64,000 bases of DNA from an uncultured Oceanobacter sp. (GCA_913061185.1 CAJXTI010000006.1:1-64000), one strand, 5' to 3'. Counted from the stretch's first letter, positions 44,758 to 54,129 are shown. Translations and numbers: made by a program. The notes: generated from the sequence alone by a model not told the origin.

Positions 44758-45753
44758 TCAGCTGCTGAATTCTTCGGTATCAATTTCAACCTGCTGGGCC
44801 GGGCTGTAGCGGCTGCCGGTGACGGTGGTCTGATTGATCAGCAGGTTCAGCTGGCGGATGATGTCGGCAGACAGGGTAATGTCTTGGGTTTGCAGGTTTT
44901 CTTGCATGTGGGCCACTGAGCGTGTCCCGGGAATGGGGACGATATGGTCGCCTTGAGCGCAAACCCAGGCCAGTGCCAATTGCGCAGGCGTACAACCAAC
45001 CGTGGTGGCAATCTGGTGGTACTGTTCCAGCAGCTTGAGGTTGGCAGCAAAGTTCTCTGGATAAAAGCGCGGCATATTACGGCGAATATCCTTCGGCTCC
45101 AGTGAGTCCACGTCCTGCAGGCCATTGGCGAGGAAGCCACGCGCTACTGGAGAGAAGGCAACAAAGGCGGTACCCAACTCTTTAGTGGCTTGCAATACGG
45201 CGATTTCGGCGTTACGGCTCCACAGCGAGTATTCGGTTTGTAACGCTGCAATCGGGTGTACCGCATGGGCCTTGCGCAGGGTGTCGGCGGAGACTTCAGA
45301 CAGGCCGATCGCACCAATTTTGCCTTCTTTTACCATCTCGGCCAGTGCCCCAACCGATGCTTCGATCGCTGTGTTCGGATCAAGACGGTGCAGGTAATAG
45401 AGGTCGATGTGTTCAACCTGCAAGCGCCGCAGACTGTTTTCGACCTGTTTGCGCAAGGTGGCTGGAGCGCCATTGATTTCCTTGACGCCGCTTTGCTCGC
45501 CGATCTGCATGCCGCCTTTGGATGCCAGAAAAATATCGTTGCGCAGCGTTTTCAGGGCCTTGCCCAGCAGCAGTTCGTTCTTGCCACCACCATACAAGGT
45601 GGCGGTATCAAAATGGCGATAGCCCATATCAAACGCGGCGTGTAATGCCTTGATGGCTTCGTCTTCCGGGAGCGGAACACCATAGGCATGGGACAGGTTC
45701 ATACAACCCAGACCGATACCGGGGTTGTTAAATTCAGTCTTCAGCGTGGTCAT
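44758..45753 (-). CDS. Aldo/keto reductase
   Basis: 331 residues, TIM-barrel AKR. GYRHFDTATLYGGGKNELLLGKAL contains the catalytic Asp and Tyr, FLASKGG the Lys and DLYYLHRLDP the His; the NADPH segment VPIPGTRSVAHMQENL is near the C-terminus. AGGTG lies 5 bp before the ATG. The Tas/AKR12-like group reduces varied aldehydes; substrate unknown. It lies downstream of ligC on the same strand, but a terminator-like hairpin separates them. Confidence 0.92.
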   Translation of the reverse strand: MTTLKTEFNNPGIGLGCMNLSHAYGVPLPEDEAIKALHAAFDMGYRHFDTATLYGGGKNELLLGKALKTLRNDIFLASKGGMQIGEQSGVKEINGAPATLRKQVENSLRRLQVEHIDLYYLHRLDPNTAIEASVGALAEMVKEGKIGAIGLSEVSADTLRKAHAVHPIAALQTEYSLWSRNAEIAVLQATKELGTAFVAFSPVARGFLANGLQDVDSLEPKDIRRNMPRFYPENFAANLKLLEQYHQIATTVGCTPAQLALAWVCAQGDHIVPIPGTRSVAHMQENLQTQDITLSADIIRQLNLLINQTTVTGSRYSPAQQVEIDTEEFSS

Positions 45754-45778
45754 AAAAACACCTCATGTCAGAAACGGA

Positions 45779-45799
45779 AAAACCGGCGGAGCCGGTTTT
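45779..45799 (-). terminator. Hairpin terminator downstream of ligC
   Basis: AAAACCGGC/GCCGGTTTT, 9-bp stem with 3-nt loop, symmetric, ending in U on either strand. For the minus strand it follows ligC by about 160 bp; it would partly insulate the aldo/keto reductase gene, whose ribosome site follows at once. Confidence 0.6.
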
Positions 45800-45844
45800 G
45801 GGAAGCGAGTTGGCGCGTGATTCGGAGTTGCAGCGTCGGATGCT

Positions 45845-45910
45845 TGACTCGTTCCCACGCTTCGGCGTGGGAACGGATGCCACCCATGGCTACCATGCCG
45901 GAGCGTGGGA
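45845..45910. repeat. REP-like palindromic element
   Basis: An 11-bp stem (45850-45860 with 45865-45875) closed by a TTCG tetraloop; the sequence CGTTCCCACGC resembles intergenic REP elements of pseudomonads and relatives. A related GAGCGTGGGAGCC half follows at 45902. Only one unit is seen here. Confidence 0.5.
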
Positions 45911-45956
45911 GCCAGCAGTAGAGCAGCAGATCACCGCAGGATTCCGTTACAACGGA

Positions 45957-46907
45957 TTATTCGGCTTCCAGCAACTGTTCCAGCTTATCCAGAGTTTCCA
46001 TTGCGGGCAGAACCTGGGCAACAGAAGAGTTAGGCTCACGGCCTTCTTTGACGGCGGCGATGAATTCACGATCCTGCAGTTCAATACCGTTGTTGGATAC
46101 GGTAACGCCTGACAGGTCGATCGGGTTTTCGTAGCCATCTACCAGGTCATCGTAACGGGCGATGTAGGTGCCCTGGTCACAGATGTAGCGGAAGAAAGTA
46201 CCGAATGGGCCTTCGTTGTTAAACGACAGCGACAGGGTACAGATTGCACCGCTGGGTACTTTCAGGCCAATGCTCATGTCCATGGCAATGCCCAGATCTG
46301 GATGAATCGGACCTTGTAGCGCCTGAACCTTGCTGCAAGTTTCACCGGTCTGATACTGGAACAGGTCAACGGTGTGACAGGCGTGGTGCCACAGCAAGTG
46401 GTCGGTCCAGGAACGTGCCTGACCCTTGGCATTGGTGTTGGTACGACGGAAGAAGTAGGTTTGTACATCCATCTGTTGAACGTTCAGCTCACCGGCCTGG
46501 ATCTTGTTGTGAATCCACTGGTGAGACGGGTTAAAACGACGGGTCTGGCCAGACATGGCGACCAGGCCGGTACGCTGCTGCACTTCAACCAGCTTGCGAG
46601 AGTCTTCGATGTTATCGGCCATCGGAATTTCAACCATCACATGCTTGCCGGCTTCCAGACACTGGATCGCCTGGGAGGCATGCATGCTGGTCGGTGTTGC
46701 CAGCAGTACGCCGTCAACGTCGTCACGGGCCAGGGCTTCAGCCAGGTCGGTACAGTAGTGTGGAATGCCACGTTCTTCTGCTACCTGTTTGATGACGTCG
46801 GGACGGGTACCGACAACGGATACCACTTCAGCGCCTTCAATGTTGGCGACCGCGTCCAGGTGTTTCTGGCCAAAGGCGCCGGCGGCACCTGCAACACATA
46901 ATCTCAT
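45957..46907 (-). CDS. ligC: 4-carboxy-2-hydroxymuconate-6-semialdehyde dehydrogenase
   Basis: 316 residues, Gfo/Idh/MocA fold; LigC of Sphingobium has 315. It oxidises the cyclic hemiacetal of CHMS to 2-pyrone-4,6-dicarboxylate with NADP+. Rossmann glycines in VAGAAGAFGQKH (5-16), VLLATPTSMHA, and VMVEIPMAD where many family members have EKP. The substrate domain holds WTDHLLWHHACHTVDLFQY. AGGAG lies 7 bp before the ATG. It is transcribed away from the other lig genes and preceded by palindromes at 47001-47039. Confidence 0.9.
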   Translation of the reverse strand: MRLCVAGAAGAFGQKHLDAVANIEGAEVVSVVGTRPDVIKQVAEERGIPHYCTDLAEALARDDVDGVLLATPTSMHASQAIQCLEAGKHVMVEIPMADNIEDSRKLVEVQQRTGLVAMSGQTRRFNPSHQWIHNKIQAGELNVQQMDVQTYFFRRTNTNAKGQARSWTDHLLWHHACHTVDLFQYQTGETCSKVQALQGPIHPDLGIAMDMSIGLKVPSGAICTLSLSFNNEGPFGTFFRYICDQGTYIARYDDLVDGYENPIDLSGVTVSNNGIELQDREFIAAVKEGREPNSSVAQVLPAMETLDKLEQLLEAE

Positions 46908-47499
46908 TCTTGTTCTCCTGATCTGTGTGTCTGTAGCACCGGGGATGCCGGTTATTTACTGGGTTTGCAAGGAATATTGCAGCAACAGGCTGGCGGAATG
47001 TTCAGCGTGAACGCTGAATGATGGGAGTTCAGCGCTGAAAGTTCGCAAGCGTACTGAAGATTGACATCGAACGGTCTGAAAAAACGCCCGCTGCCAATAT
47101 TGCCCGGTGTGATCCTGAAGGACCATACCTGAGCAACACGGGACAACGGGCAACAACACAAAACTCAAAACGACCAAGTTCGAGAACTCCAATCTAACAT
47201 TGGCCCCGGAATCAGGGTAATTGATAAACCGGATTAGCTATTCAATTTTGATAATGCATTGTTCTGGTGCGGCAAAAAAAAGAGTGTCTCGACAGACTCG
47301 TGTCATTGTTTGCCGGGGCAATAAAAACCGTTAAAAAGTACCAGCTTGTGGGCCTGTAGCCGCCTTGTTTTTTACTGCTGGCCTGAATTGATGCAGGCAC
47401 GGTCGGTTGCCGTTACCCTATTTTCAAGCTGGTTCTGGCCTGATTAGCTATCAGGTATTGGTTTTCTACAACGATCCTGTTTGATCACTCACAGATCAC
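46908..47499. other. 590-bp intergenic region between ligC and the LysR gene
   Basis: Contains the ligC ribosome site and the TTCAGCG palindromes. The rest (47050-47499) shows no convincing gene; the short frames on the minus strand have cysteine-rich, unlikely translations. Confidence 0.5.
47001..47039. promoter_or_regulatory. Two TTCAGCG palindromes upstream of ligC
   Basis: TTCAGCG-N4-CGCTGAA at 47001-47018 and the perfect 12-bp palindrome TTCAGCGCTGAA at 47028-47039, centres about 24 bp apart, 95-132 bp before the ligC start codon. Paired dyads of this kind suit a dimeric regulator such as the double-HTH LysR or the AraC protein nearby. A lone TTCAGCG occurs at 52870-52876 before ligA. 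Confidence 0.55.
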
Positions 47500-48735
47500 T
47501 CACAGATCACGGCAGGCGGCGGCCTGCTCGCGCAATATATCCAGAAACTGCATCTGGCTGGGGGTTGCCTGCCAGTTCTGGCGTAAGGTGATGCCGATAG
47601 CGCGACGGGTATGTTCAAGGGTGACGGGTAATACGGATAACAGCCCGGTATTCAGTTCATGTTCTATCTGATGAGTTGAAATCAGGGTCAGGCGGTCGCT
47701 GCCGCGTAACAGTTCCCTAATCAGGATTTGAGAACTGGTTTCGACCAGTCGTTGTGGCGGCTTGATGTCATGTTGTTCAAACAGTGCCTCAAATGCCTTG
47801 CGGGTTGGAGTGCCTTCGCGCGGCACAACCCAGGGGTAGCGGGGCAGATCGTTCAGGGTCGGCAGCGCGACATCACCGCTGGCGGTGATGAGTAGTGGGT
47901 GTGCTGGGCGGCAAATAATCGCCAGCGGCGGGGACAGCAGCTCTTCCTGCAGCACGTCGTCGACTGGTGGCGGGAAGCGCAGGGCACCAATGAGAAAATC
48001 GAGATCGCCGTGGCGCAGGTGGTGCAGCAGATCGTCGTAGGGCGCATCGACGACCTGGATATCGATATCCGGGTGCCTTTCACTAAACCGAATAATGGCC
48101 TCCGGCAGGATTGAGGTGCGCGCCAGCGGCATGCTGCCCAGTACGATTTTGCCCACTTCACGAAATTGCAAGGCGCTGACTTCAGAGTAGCCCTGATACA
48201 ACTCCGAAAAGGCCAGCTTGGTCGCACGAGCCAGTGCCTGAGCGGCTTTGGTGGCACTGATGCCGGTGCTGGTCTTCTCGAACAGCGGCACTTGTAACAG
48301 GTGCTCCAGCTCGCGGGCGGCCCGATGCAGGGAGGACTGGGAGACACCGACCGCACGGCTGGCGATGCTGAAATTTTCTGCTTCGGTAACGGCCACCAGT
48401 GCCTTGAGTTGGGTCGTGGTCAGCAGTGAGACCATCTGTTGTGCCGACTGGGTGCGACTGCTGCCGGAGCGCAAGGCTTCCCTGGTGCCTTGTAACAGGC
48501 AGGAAATACAGCGTTCGACACGGTTATACCAGACGTCTCCCGAGGCCGTGGGGTACATGCCTTCGGCACGGCGTTCGAATAGCTCGGTTTGTAACATGTC
48601 TTCCAGTCGCGCCAGTGCCTGGGTGATCGCAGGCTGTGACAAAAAAACCCTCGGAGCGGCCTTGCTTATGCTTTTTTGTTCGGCAACCTCAAGAAAGACG
48701 CGCAGGTGTCGCAGGTTGGGTATGACAAAATCCAT
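47500..48735 (-). CDS. LysR regulator with two HTH domains (GalR/LigR-like)
   Basis: 411 residues, about 100 more than a normal LTTR. Two complete LysR winged helices occur: residues about 8-65 (NLRHLRVFLEVAEQKSISKAA, SQPAITQALARLEDML) and about 108-166 (TTTQLKALVAVTEAENFSIAS, SQSSLHRAARELEHLL), then an effector domain (VGKIVLGSMPLARTSILP). Double-HTH LTTRs are known among regulators of gallate and protocatechuate genes. Start ATG at 48735 with GGAG 6 bp upstream. Divergent from ligJ, so it probably controls ligJ-B and perhaps ligC. Confidence 0.88.
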   Translation of the reverse strand: MDFVIPNLRHLRVFLEVAEQKSISKAAPRVFLSQPAITQALARLEDMLQTELFERRAEGMYPTASGDVWYNRVERCISCLLQGTREALRSGSSRTQSAQQMVSLLTTTQLKALVAVTEAENFSIASRAVGVSQSSLHRAARELEHLLQVPLFEKTSTGISATKAAQALARATKLAFSELYQGYSEVSALQFREVGKIVLGSMPLARTSILPEAIIRFSERHPDIDIQVVDAPYDDLLHHLRHGDLDFLIGALRFPPPVDDVLQEELLSPPLAIICRPAHPLLITASGDVALPTLNDLPRYPWVVPREGTPTRKAFEALFEQHDIKPPQRLVETSSQILIRELLRGSDRLTLISTHQIEHELNTGLLSVLPVTLEHTRRAIGITLRQNWQATPSQMQFLDILREQAAACRDL

Positions 48736-49023
48736 CACTTGCTCCAGAGCTTCGAATAAACAGGTCTATATCAAAATCCAATATTGTAGCAGTGAAATTG
48801 AAATAGCCAGCCCGGCATGTCAGTTCCTACCATGGGAGGCAACATCCAGGCAGCTGTAAGCTTTGCCGTCAGCCGTTTGGAAGTACCGCTTGTCGAGCAC
48901 CTGTCTGCCACTTCTCTTCCGGACGGCAGGTTTCGGCATCCGACAGACGCTGCGGTTCGCTGTTTGCCTGCTCTGCGGGAACAGGCCCTGCAAACAACAC
49001 CATCAACGAGCGAGAGAAGAATA

Positions 49024-50037
49024 ATGATCATCGATTGCCATGGGCACTACACCACGACACCTCCAGGCGTAGGCGAATATCGCGACCAGCAAAAAGCTGC
49101 CGTCGCCGCCGATCCGCTGTTCAAGGGTGAAAAAGGCACGATTAATATCACGGATGACGAGATTCGCGAGTCCATCGTCAATAACCAGCTGAAGCTTCAG
49201 CAGCAACGCGGCACGGATCTGACCATCTTCTCTCCTCGCGCCAGCTGGATGGGACATCACATTGGTAACGAGTACACCAGCCAGTTCTGGACGGAACATC
49301 AGAACGACATTATTCGTCGCGTCTGCGATCTGTTCCCTGAAAACTTTGTCCCGGTCGCCCAGCTGCCACAGTCTCCGGGTGTTGATCCGGCCAAATCCGT
49401 GCCCGAGATCATTCGTACCGTTGAAGAAATGGGCTTTATCGGTATCAACCTGAACCCGGATCCCAGTGGCGGTCACTGGAATGGTTCATCGCTGGCAGAT
49501 CGCTCGTTTTACCCGATTTACGAAAAAATGGTTGAGTACGATATTCCGGCCATGGTGCACGTATCGGCATCCTGTAACGATTGTTTCCACACCACCGGCT
49601 CCCATTACCTGGGTGCTGACACGACCGGCTTCCAGCAGTTGATGATGTCGGACGTGTTCAAGGACTTCCCGGAACTGAAAGTTATCATTCCACACGGCGG
49701 CGGCGCAGTGCCTTACCACTGGGGACGTTTCCGTGGCCTGGCGCTCGACAACGGTTTTGAGTTGGAAGAACGGGTACTGAACAATGTGTATTTCGACACC
49801 TGCGTATATCACCAGCGTGGTATCGATCTGTTGCTTGATATTGTACCGACCAAAAATATTCTGTTTGCCTCTGAAATGATTGGCGCGGTGCGCGGTATTG
49901 ACCCTGACACTGGCCACTACTTCGACGATACCAAACGCTACATCGACGGTAACACCGCGTTGTCTGCTGAACAGAAAGCGGAAATCTTTGAAGGTAATAC
50001 CCGTCGCGTCTTTAGTCGCCTGGCTCTGCCCCAATAA
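49024..50037 (+). CDS. ligJ: 4-oxalomesaconate hydratase
   Basis: 337 residues from the ATG at 49024 (LigJ is about 341); an open extension upstream to 48817 is not conserved-looking and lacks a ribosome site. Amidohydrolase fold with zinc ligands in DCHGHY (H6, H8), a histidine in AMVHVSAS and IIPHGGGAVPYH, and ILFASEMIGAVRG near the end. It hydrates 4-oxalomesaconate to 4-carboxy-4-hydroxy-2-oxoadipate. First gene of the six-gene lig operon. The 290 bp upstream hold the promoter region and no gene. Confidence 0.9.
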   Translation: MIIDCHGHYTTTPPGVGEYRDQQKAAVAADPLFKGEKGTINITDDEIRESIVNNQLKLQQQRGTDLTIFSPRASWMGHHIGNEYTSQFWTEHQNDIIRRVCDLFPENFVPVAQLPQSPGVDPAKSVPEIIRTVEEMGFIGINLNPDPSGGHWNGSSLADRSFYPIYEKMVEYDIPAMVHVSASCNDCFHTTGSHYLGADTTGFQQLMMSDVFKDFPELKVIIPHGGGAVPYHWGRFRGLALDNGFELEERVLNNVYFDTCVYHQRGIDLLLDIVPTKNILFASEMIGAVRGIDPDTGHYFDDTKRYIDGNTALSAEQKAEIFEGNTRRVFSRLALPQ

Positions 50038-50072
50038 ACCGGCCTGTGTGATTAAACTGAGGAATCAGAATT

Positions 50073-50750
50073 ATGAAAGAAACCGTCGTAGTACAACATA
50101 TCGAACGAGCCGACCAGACCGTAATTGATGGTTTGGCAGAATGTGGCGTCGCCACTATCCACGAGGCCCAGGGTCGCGTTGGCTTGCTGGCGTATTACAT
50201 GCGCCCGATCCAGCAAGACAAGAGCGTTGCCGGTTCCGCCATCACGATCTCTGGTGCTGCCGGTGATAACTGGATGATGCACGTGGCGATTGAGCAGTGC
50301 CAAGCCGGTGACATCATGGTGTTTGCCCCGACCTCACCGTCCAATCACGGTTTTTTTGGTGATCTGCTGGCAACCTCTGCCCAGTCCCGTGGTGTGGTTG
50401 GGTTGATCATTGATGGCGGAGTGCGGGATACCCGTGACCTGCGACAGATGAATTTTCCGGTCTGGTCAAAAGCGGTCTTCTCTGAAGGCACCATCAAGGA
50501 AACCGTTGGCTCCGTCAACATCCCGCTGGTGTGCGCTGACGAACTGGTTTATCCCGGTGATGTGATGGTGGCAGATGATGATGGCGTGGTGGTGGTGCGT
50601 CGTGAAAAAGCCGCTGAAGTACTGGAAAAAGCCCGTGCCCGTATGGCGCTGGAAGAATCCAAACGTGTGCGTATGGCCAACGGTGAACTGGGCCTGGATA
50701 TTTATGACATGCGTCCCCGTCTGAAAGAAAAAGGCCTCAAATATGTCTGA
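50073..50750 (+). CDS. ligK: 4-carboxy-4-hydroxy-2-oxoadipate aldolase
   Basis: 225 residues, RraA-like class II aldolase fold. The active-site stretch [31 protein letters not shown] contains the G-x-x-x-A and R-D motifs of HMG/CHA aldolases. It splits CHA to pyruvate and oxaloacetate with a divalent metal and can act on HMG. It is the counterpart of LigK/GalC/ProA. It overlaps galD by 8 bp. Confidence 0.92.
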   Translation: MKETVVVQHIERADQTVIDGLAECGVATIHEAQGRVGLLAYYMRPIQQDKSVAGSAITISGAAGDNWMMHVAIEQCQAGDIMVFAPTSPSNHGFFGDLLATSAQSRGVVGLIIDGGVRDTRDLRQMNFPVWSKAVFSEGTIKETVGSVNIPLVCADELVYPGDVMVADDDGVVVVRREKAAEVLEKARARMALEESKRVRMANGELGLDIYDMRPRLKEKGLKYV

Positions 50751-51834
50751 TGCTCGCACCTTCGACCCGATTGAAGGTGTGCGCTGCATGTGGATGCGAG
50801 GTGGCACCTCAAAAGGGGGCTACTTCCTAGCGCAGGATCTTCCGGCTGACACGGCCGTGAGAGATGCGTTTCTGTTGCGGGTCATGGGTTCCCCTGACCC
50901 GCGCCAGATCGATGGTTTGGGCGCTGCCGACCCGCTGACGGCCAAGGTCGCCGTCGTCAAACGTTCCGAGCGTGACGATGCCGATGTGGACTACCTGTTT
51001 CTGCAGGTCTTTGTTGATCAGGCTATCGTGACGGATGCGCAGAACTGCGGCAACATCCTCGCCGGTGTTGGCCCGTTTGCGCTTGAACGTGGTCTGATTG
51101 ACGTGACCGGCGAGAGCACTGACGTTCGTATCTTTATGGAAAATACCGGCCAAATCGCCACCGCCAATGTACCCACGCCAAACGGCAAGGTCAGTTATGT
51201 CGGCACGGCGCGTATCGATGGTGTGCCCGGTTTTGCTTCGGCCATCCCGGTTACCTTTGCCGATACGGCAGGTTCCAGTTGCGGCGCTTTGTTGCCAACC
51301 GGTAATACCGTTGATGTGATCGACGGCATCGACGTTACCCTGATTGATAACGGCATGCCGGTCGTGGTGATGAGTGCGGCGGCTATGGGTATTACCGGCG
51401 CAGAAAGCCGAGAGGAACTGGAAGCCAACGACGCCTTGCGGGCGAAGCTGGAGTCCATTCGTCTGCAGGCCGGGCCATTAATGAATCTGGGTGACGTGAA
51501 AGACAAATCCGTTCCCAAGATGACCATGGTCAGTGCTGCCAGCAATGGCGGTGCCTTGTCGACGCGTACTTTTATACCCCATCGCTGTCACGCTTCGATT
51601 GGTGTGCTGGGCGCAGTCAGTGTGGCTACGGCCGCGGTGTTGCCAGGCTCACCGGCTGCTGCGGTTGCCAATGTACCGGATGGACAGCAGAAAATTCTGG
51701 CGGTTGAACATCCGATCGGCGAAATGACCGTGATTCTGAATATGGATGACAGCGGTAACGTCGGTTCTGCGGCGTTACTGCGTACTGCACGCAAGCTGTT
51801 TGACGGTGATGTGTTCGCGCATCCCAACGATTAA
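50743..51834 (+). CDS. galD: 4-oxalomesaconate tautomerase
   Basis: 363 residues, PrpF-like, diaminopimelate-epimerase fold. [19 protein letters not shown] at the N-terminus and [19 protein letters not shown] at the C-terminus are typical. It interconverts the keto and enol forms of 4-oxalomesaconate so that LigJ can hydrate it. First described as GalD in the Pseudomonas putida gallate pathway. It overlaps ligK by 8 bp. Confidence 0.92.
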   Translation: MSDARTFDPIEGVRCMWMRGGTSKGGYFLAQDLPADTAVRDAFLLRVMGSPDPRQIDGLGAADPLTAKVAVVKRSERDDADVDYLFLQVFVDQAIVTDAQNCGNILAGVGPFALERGLIDVTGESTDVRIFMENTGQIATANVPTPNGKVSYVGTARIDGVPGFASAIPVTFADTAGSSCGALLPTGNTVDVIDGIDVTLIDNGMPVVVMSAAAMGITGAESREELEANDALRAKLESIRLQAGPLMNLGDVKDKSVPKMTMVSAASNGGALSTRTFIPHRCHASIGVLGAVSVATAAVLPGSPAAAVANVPDGQQKILAVEHPIGEMTVILNMDDSGNVGSAALLRTARKLFDGDVFAHPND

Positions 51835-51954
51835 AAACGATTAAACCGGCCACTTTTATGGGGAAGGGCAGCGGTTGATGATAAGCCGCTGGCCGTTTCT
51901 GTTAATGAATAAAAGTGCCAATAATGACCCGATAAAAACAAGGGCGACCTAATT

Positions 51955-52824
51955 ATGATGGATCCAGATTACCTGCCGTTTCATGCCAACCCGAGCAAGC
52001 CAGAGTTCAAGACACCGGCTGGTGCGGTCGACGCGCACTGCCATGTTTTTGGCCCGGCTGAGCAGTTCCCATACCACCCGAAGCGCAAGTACACCCCGTG
52101 CGATGCCTCAAAAGAACAGCTGTTCGCACTGCGCGATTATCTGGGCTTTGAACGTAATGTCATCGTCCAGGCGTCCTGCCACGGCACCGATAACGCTGCC
52201 CTGATTGACGCCCTTGAAAGCGCTGGTGAGCTGGCCCGTGGTGTGGCGGTAGTTGATCCGGCGATCACTACGGAAGAGCTGGAAGCAATGGACAAGGCGG
52301 GCGTACGGGCGGTGCGTTTCAACTTCGTCAAACGTCTGGTCGATACCACGCCGAAAGAAGTGTTCCTGTCTGTGGCAGCAAAGATCAAGCCACTGGGCTG
52401 GCACATCGTGGTGTACTTTGAAGCGCCAGAACTGGAAGAGCTGATTCCTTTCCTCAACGAACTGGATACCACCATTGTGGTCGACCACATGGGTCGTCCA
52501 GATGTTGCCAAGGGCGTTGATCATCCGGACTTTCAGCGTTTTGTCGATCTGATGACCAATAATGAAAAAGTCTGGGTCAAGGTGACTTGCCCGGAACGCC
52601 TGACGCTCACGCCGCCGGATTACAGCGATGTGGTGCCGTTTGGCAAAAAACTGGTGGAGCTGTTCCCGGATCGTGTGTTGTGGGGGACTGACTGGCCACA
52701 TCCGAATATGAAATCCCATACCCCGGATGATGGCAAGCTGGTGGACGTTATCCCCATGATTGCTCCGACGGCAGAACAGCAGCAAAAATTGCTGGTGGAT
52801 AACCCGATGCGTTTGTATTGGTAA
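51955..52824 (+). CDS. ligI: 2-pyrone-4,6-dicarboxylate lactonase
   Basis: 289 residues, amidohydrolase superfamily. VDAHCHVFGPAEQFPY carries the H28-x-H30 pair and the Tyr near 40; VVDHMGRPDVAKG and WGTDWPHPNMKSH close the active site, the last with the catalytic Asp. LigI is unusual in its superfamily because it needs no metal. It opens the PDC ring to 4-oxalomesaconate. It is separated from galD by 120 bp, so a second promoter there is possible. Confidence 0.94.
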   Translation: MMDPDYLPFHANPSKPEFKTPAGAVDAHCHVFGPAEQFPYHPKRKYTPCDASKEQLFALRDYLGFERNVIVQASCHGTDNAALIDALESAGELARGVAVVDPAITTEELEAMDKAGVRAVRFNFVKRLVDTTPKEVFLSVAAKIKPLGWHIVVYFEAPELEELIPFLNELDTTIVVDHMGRPDVAKGVDHPDFQRFVDLMTNNEKVWVKVTCPERLTLTPPDYSDVVPFGKKLVELFPDRVLWGTDWPHPNMKSHTPDDGKLVDVIPMIAPTAEQQQKLLVDNPMRLYW

Positions 52825-52830
52825 TAGCAA

Positions 52831-52883
52831 GGTCGGAAGTCTGACGCCAACGGCAGCAGGCTTCCAACGTTCAGCGTCCGACC
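52831..52883 (+). repeat. Hairpin between ligI and ligA
   Basis: GGTCGGA (52831-52837) and TCCGACC (52877-52883) pair across 39 nt that can fold further. It lies in the 78-bp gap between ligI and ligA and ends 20 bp before the ligA start; it might adjust the amount of dioxygenase relative to the upstream enzymes. Confidence 0.4.
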
Positions 52884-52902
52884 AATCAGTGAGGGTACGG
52901 CA

Positions 52903-53268
52903 ATGTCAGAATACGAATTACGTGAAGTTGAAGGCACCATCCATTTTGATGGACCCATGGCCACCAAGGGTTTCAAGTTCAACAAGATGTGTTACTCGTT
53001 TAACAGCGAAGAGAACCGCCAGGCGTTCCGTGATGATCCGGAAGGTTATATGGAAACGTTCCAGATCTCTGAAGAACAACGTCAGGCGGTGCGTGACAAA
53101 GACATCATCCGCATGCTGGAGCTGGGTGGCAGCATCTACTACATGGCCAAATTCGCCATTATTTTTGGCTGGAACATGCAGATCGTAGGCGGTATGCAGT
53201 CTGGCCGCAGCACGGAAGAATTCAAAGCATACCTGGACAGTCAGGGGCGAGGTAAAAACAATGGCTAA
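52903..53268 (+). CDS. ligA: Protocatechuate 4,5-dioxygenase, alpha subunit
   Basis: 121 residues, slightly shorter than Sphingobium LigA (139). Small helical subunit that covers the active site of the beta subunit; FNKMCYSFNSEENRQAFRDDPEGYM and MAKFAIIFGWNMQIVGGMQSG are typical. GAGGG lies 7 bp before the ATG, and it overlaps ligB by 8 bp, fitting a 1:1 complex. Confidence 0.93.
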   Translation: MSEYELREVEGTIHFDGPMATKGFKFNKMCYSFNSEENRQAFRDDPEGYMETFQISEEQRQAVRDKDIIRMLELGGSIYYMAKFAIIFGWNMQIVGGMQSGRSTEEFKAYLDSQGRGKNNG

Positions 53269-54100
53269 GCTGATCGGTGGTATTACCACCTCACACATTC
53301 CTGCCATTGGCGTGGCGATGGACAAACATCTGGAAGACACACCGTACTATCGTGATCTGTTTGCCATCTACCCACCGATTCGTGAGTGGCTGCAAGAGCA
53401 AAAACCGGACATCGCCGTATTGTTCTATAACGACCACGGTCTGGAAATGTTCCTCGATAAAAAGCCGACCTTCGCTATTGGCTGTGCACCTGAGTACCAT
53501 AATGCTGACGAAGGCTGGGGCATTAATCCGATTCCACCGGTCACCGGTGAAACCGAACTGAGCTGGCACATCGTCAACCACTTGATCGAGAACGACTTTG
53601 ACCCGACGGTATGTCAGGACATCAAGGTTGACCACGGTGCGACGGTGCCACTGACGCTGCTGTGGCCGAACTTTACCTATCAGGGCATCAAGGTCATTCC
53701 GGTCAGCATCAACTGTGAACGTCATCCGATGCCAAAACCATCCCGCAGCTTTGCATTTGGTCAGGCAATTGGTGACGCGATCCGTTCCTGGGACAGTGAC
53801 CAGAAAGTGGTCGTCCTGGGTACCGGGGGTTTGTCACACCAGCTTGATGGTCAACGTGCTGGTATTCTTAATGGTGATTTTGACAACTATTGTATGGACA
53901 AGCTGGTCAACGAGCCGGAAGAACTGTGTCAATACAGCAACTCTGACCTGATCGAAAAAGGTGGTGCCCAAATGGTCGAACTGGCCATGTGGCTGGCGAT
54001 GCGCGGCACCATGACCGGTGAATTAAAAGAAGTTCTGCGTAACTACGTGGCACCCATCTCCAATACCGCCGTTGGAGTACAACTGCTGGTCAATACCTGA
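53261..54100 (+). CDS. ligB: Protocatechuate 4,5-dioxygenase, beta subunit
   Basis: 279 residues (Sphingobium LigB 302). Class III extradiol dioxygenase with Fe(II). GGITTSHIPAIGVAMD gives the His12 ligand; NDHGLEMFLDKKPTFAIG supplies the second His, and VVLGTGGLSHQLDGQRAG the conserved catalytic region. It opens protocatechuate between C4 and C5 to CHMS. The separate alpha subunit argues against gallate dioxygenase, where both are fused. Confidence 0.95.
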   Translation: MAKLIGGITTSHIPAIGVAMDKHLEDTPYYRDLFAIYPPIREWLQEQKPDIAVLFYNDHGLEMFLDKKPTFAIGCAPEYHNADEGWGINPIPPVTGETELSWHIVNHLIENDFDPTVCQDIKVDHGATVPLTLLWPNFTYQGIKVIPVSINCERHPMPKPSRSFAFGQAIGDAIRSWDSDQKVVVLGTGGLSHQLDGQRAGILNGDFDNYCMDKLVNEPEELCQYSNSDLIEKGGAQMVELAMWLAMRGTMTGELKEVLRNYVAPISNTAVGVQLLVNT

Positions 54101-54107
54101 TTCGGAT

Positions 54108-54129
54108 CAGCCGGGTGTTTGCCCGGCTG
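54108..54129 (+). terminator. Hairpin after ligB
   Basis: CAGCCGGG/CCCGGCTG, 8-bp stem and 6-nt loop, 8 bp after the ligB stop. There is no T-run, so termination efficiency is uncertain, but the position fits the end of the lig operon. Confidence 0.45.

Noticed and set aside
46952-47192. Minus-strand frames upstream of ligC
   Set aside because: Cysteine-rich random-looking translations over the palindromes; no ribosome site.
48817-49023. 69-residue N-terminal extension of LigJ
   Set aside because: LigJ homologues start at MIIDCHGHY, and the extension covers the promoter region.
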